This document shows positions 56,627 through 64,000 of a DNA stretch of 64,000 bases, in pieces; the first letter of the stretch is position 1, and every line of letters starts with the position of its first letter. Location: contig NZ_JGYU01000006.1 of NCBI RefSeq assembly GCF_000741135.1, positions 1-64,000 on the forward strand. The letters are read 5' to 3'. This DNA comes from Bifidobacterium choerinum (lineage in GTDB: Bacteria; Actinomycetota; Actinomycetes; Actinomycetales; Bifidobacteriaceae). The notes under the pieces are model-generated. The model saw nothing but the letters and a program-made list of their open reading frames with translations. It ran no database searches and was not told where the DNA came from. Made by a program: the position numbers and the translations under genes.

Positions 56627-58179
56627 GCGTCAACAGCGTGTCCGATCTGGGCTGGGGGGAGACCTGGCCGAGCCGTGAGCGCTTCCACGAACTGGCGGCC
56701 GAAGGCTACCGCATCATCCCGATCGTACGCAGGATTCTCGCGGATTCGCTGACGCCGGTCGGGCTGTACGAACGGCTCGCCGGGCACCGTTCCGGCACCT
56801 TCATCCTCGAATCGGCCGAGACGAGCGGCACGTGGAGCCGCTACAGCTTCATCGGCGTCGACGCGATGGCGCAGCTGCGTTCGAACGGCGGGCGCGCCGA
56901 CTGGCTCGGCACCGTGCCGGCGGGCGTGCCGCGCGAAGGCGACGTCATCGACGTGGCGCGCGCGACGCTCGACGTGCTCCGCTCGCCGAAGGTGGAGGGG
57001 CTGCCGAACCTGACGAGCGGCCTCGTCGGCAACATCGGCTGGGACGCGATCCGCCACTGGGAGCCGACGCTGCCGGCGGACGCGCCCGACGAGACCGGTC
57101 AGAGCGAGCTGACGCTCGCGTTGGCCACCGACATCGCCGTCGTCGACCACAAGAACGGATCGGTGTGGCTCATCGCGAACGCCGTGAACGTCGACGACCG
57201 CCCCACGCGCGCCGACGCCGCCTACGACGAGGCGGTCGCCCGCGTGGAGCTCATGCAGGTGCGGGCGGCCACGCCGACGCAGGACGAGTTCCGCGTCGAC
57301 GTGCTCGACCCCTCGATTCCGCAGCCCGAACTGCGGTTCCGGACGAGGAAAGAGGACTTCCTCGCGATGGTGGAGCGTTCGCGACGCCACATCATCGACG
57401 GCGACGTGTTCCAGGTCGTCGGCTCGCAGCGTCTCGACATCGACTCGCCGGCCGACCCCTTCGACGTCTACCGCGTGCTGCGCACGCTCAACCCAAGCCC
57501 CTACATGTACTTCATGACGCTCACCGACGCGCAGGGCCGCGACTTCAACGTCATCGGCTCGTCGCCGGAGACGCTCATCAAGGTCGACGACGGACTGGCG
57601 ATGAGCTTCCCGATCGCAGGCTCCCGTCCGCGCGGCGCGACGCCGGAGGAGGACGAGCGGCTGCACGACGAGCTGCTCGCCGACCCCAAGGAGCGCAGCG
57701 AGCACATCATGCTCGTCGACCTGGCGCGCAACGATCTGAGCCGCGTGTGCGAACCCGAATCGGTCGAGGTCGTCTCACTGATGGACGTGCTGCGCTACAG
57801 TCACATCATGCACATCTGCTCGACCGTCACCGGCCGCGTGAGGCCCGACATGAGCGTCATGGACGTGTTCACGGCGGCGTTCCCGGCCGGCACGCTCTCC
57901 GGGGCGCCCAAGCCGAAGGCGGTCGAGCTGATCGACCGGATGGAGCCGGCCGACCGCGGCATCTACGGCGGCACCGTCGGATACTTCGACTTCTCCGGCA
58001 ACATGGACATGGCGATTGCGATCCGCACCGCGTTCATCCGCGACCATCAGGCCTCGGTCCAGGCGGGGGCCGGCCTCGTGCTCGACTCGGTGCCCGAGAA
58101 CGAGTGGATGGAGACGCGCAACAAGGCCGGCGCGAGCGTCGAGGCGATCAAGATCGCCGCGCAGCTGCGCCGCGTGTGA
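56623..58179 (+). CDS. trpE: Anthranilate synthase component I
   Basis: 518 residues: N-terminal regulatory region with tryptophan-binding [19 protein letters not shown] (LLESA-type), then the chorismate domain with [49 protein letters not shown], and the [19 protein letters not shown] block. It makes anthranilate from chorismate with TrpG, which is not in the window. The hallmark LLES region implies feedback inhibition by Trp. It is translationally coupled to hisI. Confidence 0.97.
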   Translation: MSVNSVSDLGWGETWPSRERFHELAAEGYRIIPIVRRILADSLTPVGLYERLAGHRSGTFILESAETSGTWSRYSFIGVDAMAQLRSNGGRADWLGTVPAGVPREGDVIDVARATLDVLRSPKVEGLPNLTSGLVGNIGWDAIRHWEPTLPADAPDETGQSELTLALATDIAVVDHKNGSVWLIANAVNVDDRPTRADAAYDEAVARVELMQVRAATPTQDEFRVDVLDPSIPQPELRFRTRKEDFLAMVERSRRHIIDGDVFQVVGSQRLDIDSPADPFDVYRVLRTLNPSPYMYFMTLTDAQGRDFNVIGSSPETLIKVDDGLAMSFPIAGSRPRGATPEEDERLHDELLADPKERSEHIMLVDLARNDLSRVCEPESVEVVSLMDVLRYSHIMHICSTVTGRVRPDMSVMDVFTAAFPAGTLSGAPKPKAVELIDRMEPADRGIYGGTVGYFDFSGNMDMAIAIRTAFIRDHQASVQAGAGLVLDSVPENEWMETRNKAGASVEAIKIAAQLRRV

Positions 58180-58198
58180 TCCGCACCGCGACGGCGAA

Positions 58199-58239
58199 GG
58201 CCCCGGGACGCCGATGATACGGCGTCCCGGGGCCCTTTT
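58199..58239. terminator. Intrinsic terminator after trpE
   Basis: 15-bp perfect stem (58199-58213 with 58220-58234) followed by CTTTTG on the plus side. It separates trpE from the convergent glycosylase pseudogene. Confidence 0.9.
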
Positions 58240-58268
58240 GCCCATGCAGGCGTGAGTCCGGCCGGCCC

Positions 58269-58862
58269 TCAGTCGTCGAGCAGTGCATGCACGTGCTCGC
58301 GCAGCGCCGGGACCACCGTCTCGTCGAACCACGGATGCTCGGTGCGCCAGATGTCGGTGCGGCCGGAGGGGTGGACGATCGGGAAGTACTCCGGCAGGTA
58401 CCGCGCGAAGTCCCTGACCGTGTCCTCGAGGCGTGCCTTCGGATCCTGGCCCAGATAGTAGCGCACCGCGTATGAGCCGGCGAGGATCGTCAGCCGCACA
58501 TGCGGCAGCAGCTTCATGATCTCGGGATGGAAGGTCGGTGCCACCCACGGACGCGGGCCTTCGTCGCCCTTGCCGCCCGCTTTGTCGCCGAGGTAGTAGA
58601 AGTCCATCGGCACGAGCGCGAACTTGCCCGATTCGTAGAAGGTCTCCCTGTCCACGCCGAGCCATGCTCACAGCGTGTCGCCGCTGCGGTCGTCCCAGCA
58701 CAGCCCGCTGCGCTGCGCGTCGAGGCTCGGCGACTGGCCAACGATCGTGATGACCGCGTCCGACTGCGCCGAGAACACCGGCCTCTCGCCGCGCGCGGTG
58801 AATGCGGCGTCGCGCGGGTCGTCGATGATCTGCCTGGTGATGGATTCGATGGTTGCTGCCAT
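58269..58862 (-). pseudogene. Uracil-DNA glycosylase-family protein, interrupted by one in-frame TGA
   Basis: Two pieces in the same frame make one 197-residue protein. The first 64 codons (MAATIESITRQ, motif GQSPSLD) end at TGA 58668-58670; the rest (WLGVDRETFYES, FHPEIMKLLPHVRL, HPSGR and the terminal WFDET) continues without a frameshift. The family reads Arg or a similar residue before AWLGVDR, so a CGA-to-TGA change is the simplest cause. The ribosome site AAGGAG remains. The product would lose its second active-site motif. A sequencing error remains possible. Confidence 0.85.
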
Positions 58863-58987
58863 GGGTGCGCTCCTTATGTTCGTCCTTCCCACCGGCTTAC
58901 CATGCGCCGCAGCGCAAGGCATGGCACGGCGGCCGCTTTTGCGCCGAAGGCGTCATGCGGCAGTCGCGCCATGGGGCGCATGCCGCC

Positions 58988-60040
58988 TCACAGGCCGTGC
59001 GCGTCGCGCCAGTCGGCGAGCCGTGCACGCATGCGCTCCTTGTCGGCGTCGTCGGCGAAGGACGCCTCGATCGAATTGGCCGCGAGCGCGGCGAGCGTGT
59101 CAGGCGGCATGCCGGCCCCGGCGAGCGCGGCGTAGTTGGCGGCGGCGTAGCCGCCGAAGTAGGCGGGATCGTCGGAGTTGATCGTGCAGACGAGCCCATC
59201 GCGCACCATGCGCGGCAGCGGATGGTCGTCGATCGAGCCGACGACCTGCAGGCGCAGGTTGGACAGCGGGCAGCAGGTGAGCGGTATCCGGTCGCGGATC
59301 AGCCGGGCTTCGAGCTCGTCGTCGTCGAGCACGTGGATGCCGTGGTCGATGCGTTCGGCGTGCAGCAGGTCGAGCGCCTGGCGGATGTAGTCGGCGGGCC
59401 CCTCCTCGCCGGCGTGCGCGACGGCGTGCCATCCGAAGGAGCGTGCGCGGGCGAACTGGTCGACGAACATCGACGGCGGATAGCCGACCTCGGCGGAGTC
59501 GAGGCCGATTCCGACGATCTCGTCTTTGCGCGCCTGTGCCATGTCGAGGATCCGGTCGGCCGTGGCGACGTCCATGTCGCGTACGAGGCTCAGGATCAGC
59601 GCGCCGGTGACGCCGTAGCGTTTCTCGCCGATCCGCAGGCCTTCGCGCAGACCGTCGAGGACGTCGTCGTAGGCGACGTGGTCGGTGAACGCGTGCACCT
59701 GCGGGTCGAAGAAGATCTCGGCGTGCATGACGCCGTCCGCGGCCGCCCGCCTGAGGTAGGCGAGCATGAGGTCGCGGAAGTCGTCGGCCGTGCGCAGCGT
59801 CCTCATCAGCGCGTAGTAGAGGTCGAGGAAGGACTGCAGGTTCTCGAAGCGGTACTGCGCCCGCAGCTCGTCGAGTGTGCCCCAGGGCAACGGCACGTCG
59901 TTGCGGCGGGCGAGTTCGAACGCGAGTTCGGGTTCGAGCGTGCCCTCGATATGCAGATGGAGCTCCGCCTTCGGCATCGTCGCCAGCGCGTCGCGCGCCG
60001 TCTTCTCGTCATCGTTGGTCGTGTCGTTCGTGTCGTTCAT
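58988..60040 (-). CDS. Adenine/adenosine deaminase family protein
   Basis: 350 residues of the metal-dependent deaminase barrel: PKAELHLHIEGTLEPELAFE (metal His-x-His), HAGEEG (His and catalytic Glu), RIDHGIHVL, and NSDDPAYFGG (metal Asp). The HIEGTLEPE motif is the one seen in adenine deaminases of this fold; classic adenosine deaminases have HLDG there. I therefore favour adenine to hypoxanthine, without excluding adenosine. AAGGACG lies before the ATG. Confidence 0.9.
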   Translation of the reverse strand: MNDTNDTTNDDEKTARDALATMPKAELHLHIEGTLEPELAFELARRNDVPLPWGTLDELRAQYRFENLQSFLDLYYALMRTLRTADDFRDLMLAYLRRAAADGVMHAEIFFDPQVHAFTDHVAYDDVLDGLREGLRIGEKRYGVTGALILSLVRDMDVATADRILDMAQARKDEIVGIGLDSAEVGYPPSMFVDQFARARSFGWHAVAHAGEEGPADYIRQALDLLHAERIDHGIHVLDDDELEARLIRDRIPLTCCPLSNLRLQVVGSIDDHPLPRMVRDGLVCTINSDDPAYFGGYAAANYAALAGAGMPPDTLAALAANSIEASFADDADKERMRARLADWRDAHGL

Positions 60041-60122
60041 CGTCGTCCTTCCGATCGGTGGGCCGTGTGCGGCCCTGTCTCCCAGTGTAGGACGAGCCGC
60101 ACGGCGTCCGATGCGGCGGATA

Positions 60123-60167
60123 CGAGAAGGCGGGGCGCGATCGATGCGATCGCGCCCCGCCTTCTCG
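60123..60167 (-). terminator. Terminator with a 21-bp perfect stem
   Basis: Arms 60123-60143 and 60147-60167, 3-nt loop, downstream of the small charged gene on the minus strand. Confidence 0.85.
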
Positions 60168-60188
60168 TCGTGGACCGGATGTGTCCGA

Positions 60189-60503
60189 TCAGTCGTCGAG
60201 GTTGAGCTGGCGGCCGAAGCGGTCGTTGAGTTCGACCTGCTCCTCGGTGGCCTTGGCCTCTTCGGCGGCCGCCTTGCCTTCGGCCTTGTCCTTCTTGTCG
60301 TCGGCCTTGTCGGTGACCTTCTCGAGCTTGGCCTGCGGGTCGTCGGCGGCCTTGACGATCTTCTCGTCCTCCTTGGCGATCACCTTGGCGGCGTGCTCCT
60401 CGGCGCGCTCGGCGCGCTTCTCGTCGCGGTTCGCCTCATGCTCCTCGTGACGCTCCTCCATGCGGTCCTTGAAATCCTCGAAGTGTTCCTTGATGTCTGC
60501 CAT
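60189..60503 (-). CDS. Small highly charged, probably coiled-coil protein
   Basis: 104 residues, nearly all Glu, Lys, Asp, Arg and Ala, with long heptad-like helices (EERHEEHEANRDEKRAERAE and a later AAEEAKATEEQVE stretch). There is no signal peptide or membrane segment. I do not recognise a family; CsbD-like or stress-type small proteins are alternatives. AAAGGAG lies before the ATG, so expression is likely. It is a single gene between its terminator and the trp promoter. Confidence 0.75.
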   Translation of the reverse strand: MADIKEHFEDFKDRMEERHEEHEANRDEKRAERAEEHAAKVIAKEDEKIVKAADDPQAKLEKVTDKADDKKDKAEGKAAAEEAKATEEQVELNDRFGRQLNLDD

Positions 60504-60685
60504 GATCGGCTCCTTTCGCCATGTGGTATGGGCTACGTTCCATTAGACCACCGCCGGAGCCGCCGGCGGCCGCTTTTCCACTCTCAAGTGAAACTTTTTC
60601 GGTGCCGGCGATGTCGTGTTAGGCGTGTCGCGGCGGACGCGACCACCATTCAGACGCCGACATGCGCTCGTCATCCGCCATCCGT

Positions 60686-60691
60686 TAGAGT
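60686..60691 (+). promoter_or_regulatory. -10 box TAGAGT of the trpCB operon, with a possible leader ORF
   Basis: TAGAGT lies 5 nt before ATG 60697, which opens a 20-codon frame (60697-60759) overlapping the trpC start out of frame. It has no Trp codons, so it is not a classical trp attenuator. The gap 60504-60685 shows no gene. Confidence 0.4.
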
Positions 60692-60742
60692 GGCCCATGG
60701 CGGGAAGGCCCCGTCTTCGCCATCGCATTCCCAAGGAGGAGC

Positions 60743-62819
<2,077 letters not shown>

Positions 62820-62827
<8 letters not shown>

Positions 62828-63746
62828 GACGATCGAAATCATCGACAACGGCGACGGCGAGGTCATCGCCGACATGACCGAGACGACGGCGGCCACGCCG
62901 TCGGGCCAGCCTCTGGGCATCGCGCACCGGCCGAGCCCGTGCCGCCGGCTGTTCGCCGACTACAAGGCGCAGGACAAGCCGGCCTTCATCGGCTATCTGC
63001 CCTTCGGCTTCCCCGACCCGGACCTGTCGCTCGAGGCGTTCCGCACGATGGTCGACAACGGCACCGACATCGTCGAGATCGGCCTGCCGTACTCCGACCC
63101 GGTCATGGACGGACCGGTCATCCAGGCGGCCAGCCAGATCGCGCTGCGCAACGGCGAGCGCATCGCCGACGTGTTCAGGGCCGTCGAGACGGTCGCGAAC
63201 GCCGGCGGCGTCCCGCTCGTCATGAGCTACTGGAACCTGATCTTCCACTACGGCGTCGAACGGTTCGCGACCGACTTCGCGAACGCCGGCGGCGCCGGCC
63301 TGATCACGCCCGACCTGATCCCCGACGAAGCGGGGGAGTGGATCGAGGCGTCCGACCGCCATGGTCTCGACCGCATCTTCCTCGTCTCCCCGGACTCGAC
63401 CGACGAACGCCTGCGCGTCGTCGCCGAGAACGCGCGCGGCTTCGTCTACGCGGCCGCCCGCATGGGCGTGACCGGCGAACGTTCGACGCTCAACGACTCC
63501 TCGCGCGAGCTCGTCGCACGCACGCGCGCCGCCGGCGCCGAGAACGTCTGCGTCGGCATCGGCGTCTCGACGCCCGCGCAGGGCGCCGCCGTCGGCCAGT
63601 ACGCGGACGGCGTCATCGTCGGCTCGGCGCTCGTGCACACGCTGCTCGACGAGCAGGGCGACGTGCGCGACCCCGTCCAGGGCCTGAGCGCCCTGGCGAA
63701 CACGACCGCCGCCCTGGCCGACGCGATCCACGGCTGCCGCCGGTGA
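62820..63746 (+). CDS. trpA: Tryptophan synthase alpha subunit
   Basis: 308 residues: [17 protein letters not shown], catalytic Glu and Asp in [44 protein letters not shown], and [13 protein letters not shown] non-conserved N-terminal extension of about 45 residues precedes the barrel. It cleaves indole glycerol phosphate, passing indole to TrpB. The start at 62820 overlaps the trpCB stop; ATG 62802 is an alternative. Confidence 0.95.
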
Positions 63747-63776
63747 GCCGCTGACGCCGATACCGCCGATCCTCGA

Positions 63777-63810
63777 CGCGCCGCGGCCCCATGCACGGGG
63801 CCGCGGCGCG
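63777..63810 (+). terminator. Hairpin terminator after trpA
   Basis: 14-bp perfect stem (63777-63790 with 63797-63810), 6-nt loop; the last base is the first of the heptamer repeat. Confidence 0.75.
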
Positions 63811-63879
63811 TCATGCGTCATGCGTCATGCGTCATGCGTCATGCGTCATGCGTCATGCGTCATGCGTCATGCGTCATGC
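63810..63879 (+). repeat. Tandem repeat (GTCATGC)x10
   Basis: Ten perfect, contiguous copies of the 7-bp unit GTCATGC (70 bp), in the gap between trpA and lgt. The unit is out of step with a codon, so length changes would not keep a reading frame. It is non-coding here. Confidence 0.97.
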
Positions 63880-63902
63880 GGCGGCACGGACGGACCTGTT
63901 GC

Positions 63903-63908
63903 TACGAT
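63903..63908 (+). promoter_or_regulatory. Putative -10 box TACGAT for leaderless lgt
   Basis: TACGAT ends 8 nt before the ATG, 24 bp after the heptamer repeat. Confidence 0.4.
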
Positions 63909-63916
63909 CGGGAACC

Positions 63917-64000
63917 ATGAACCTTGCCTACATCCCCTCACCGACGGTCTCGCAGTTCCACATCGGCTCGCTGACGATCCACATCTACGCGCTGACGATG
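63917..64000 (+). CDS. lgt: Prolipoprotein diacylglyceryl transferase (5' part only)
   Basis: The first 28 codons are in the window. The N-terminus reads MNLAYIPSPTVSQFHIGSLT followed by IHIYALTM, which matches the Lgt start (IPSP..., a helix with IxxYxL). Lgt attaches diacylglycerol to the lipobox Cys of prolipoproteins such as the two lipoproteins in this window. The gene runs off the end, so only the start and its family are inferable. Confidence 0.8.
   Translation, partial: MNLAYIPSPTVSQFHIGSLTIHIYALTM

Noticed and set aside
58668..58670. TGA as selenocysteine or recoding in the glycosylase
   Set aside because: No SECIS-like structure looked for successfully and the family has no Cys/Sec there; a nonsense change is simpler.
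60123..60167. Long hairpins as remnants of mobile repeats
   Set aside because: Stem sequences differ at every site and each lies at an operon end, which fits terminators better.
63810..63879. Heptamer array as CRISPR
   Set aside because: Contiguous 7-bp units with no spacers and no cas genes.

Overview
The window looks like a chromosomal segment of a high-GC member of the Bifidobacteriaceae (Bifidobacterium-like Actinobacteria). The case rests on strongly GC-biased codons, the actinobacterial order rpsA-coaE-uvrB-terC-pyk-NUDIX-pdtaR-polA, CarD next to ispF, GuaB3, a DUF6459/Rv3235-like gene, rpsB-tsf-pyrH-frr-cdsA-rlmN, glycogen enzymes GlgB and GlgX, and a single-chain TrpC-TrpB fusion. 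It is mostly housekeeping DNA. I see no insertion sequence, prophage, CRISPR array or defence island.

Layout. 1-8.8 kb: cell-envelope block on both strands (partial Pro/Arg-rich protein, LCP protein, very large membrane glycosyltransferase, DUF5719 protein, zincin-like protein), then a HAD phosphatase and a ComF-like protein. 8.8-13 kb (minus): sensor kinase, response regulator, glgB. 13-18.2 kb: carD-ispF, a zinc-type ABC uptake system on the minus strand with a Zur-like operator inside it, and folD. 18.4-30.3 kb: rpsA, coaE, uvrB, terC, pyk, tRNA-Leu(CAA), NUDIX, ANTAR response regulator, polA. 30.4-34.2 kb: NIF3-like, NUDIX, glgX. 34.3-41 kb: polytopic membrane protein, tRNA-Pro, small HTH-like protein, M23 peptidase-like protein, orphan lipoprotein binding protein, icd, guaB3. 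41.1-41.7 kb: AT-richer non-coding island with DnaA-box-like 9-mers and palindromes. 41.7-51 kb: DUF6459, acyl-CoA synthetase, def, then translation and lipid genes rpsB-tsf-pyrH-frr-cdsA-rlmN. 51-55 kb: TetR with its ABC exporter, a DUF5067-like protein, and a membrane-anchored XRE regulator. 55-58.2 kb: hisF-hisI-trpE. 58.2-60.5 kb: uracil-DNA glycosylase gene broken by one TGA, adenine/adenosine deaminase, small charged protein. 60.7-63.9 kb: trpCB fusion and trpA, a 10-copy 7-bp tandem repeat, and the start of lgt at the window edge.

How the parts work together. LCP proteins, the glycosyltransferase, the M23 protein, cdsA and lgt serve envelope assembly. GlgB and GlgX build and trim glycogen. 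trpE, trpCB and trpA cover most of the tryptophan branch, with hisF and hisI from histidine synthesis in the same transcript as trpE. rpsB, tsf, frr, def, rlmN, rpsA and the two tRNAs belong to translation. Several transcripts appear leaderless (a TANNNT-like -10 box 6-8 nt before ATG), and many operons end in very long perfect hairpins without a T-tract.

The most distinctive items are the DnaA-box cluster far from any visible dnaA, the nonsense-mutated uracil-DNA glycosylase, the tandem TetR operator, the Zur-like box inside the zinc operon, the TrpC-TrpB fusion, and the heptamer repeat before lgt. I did not find a convincing wholly new multi-gene system.
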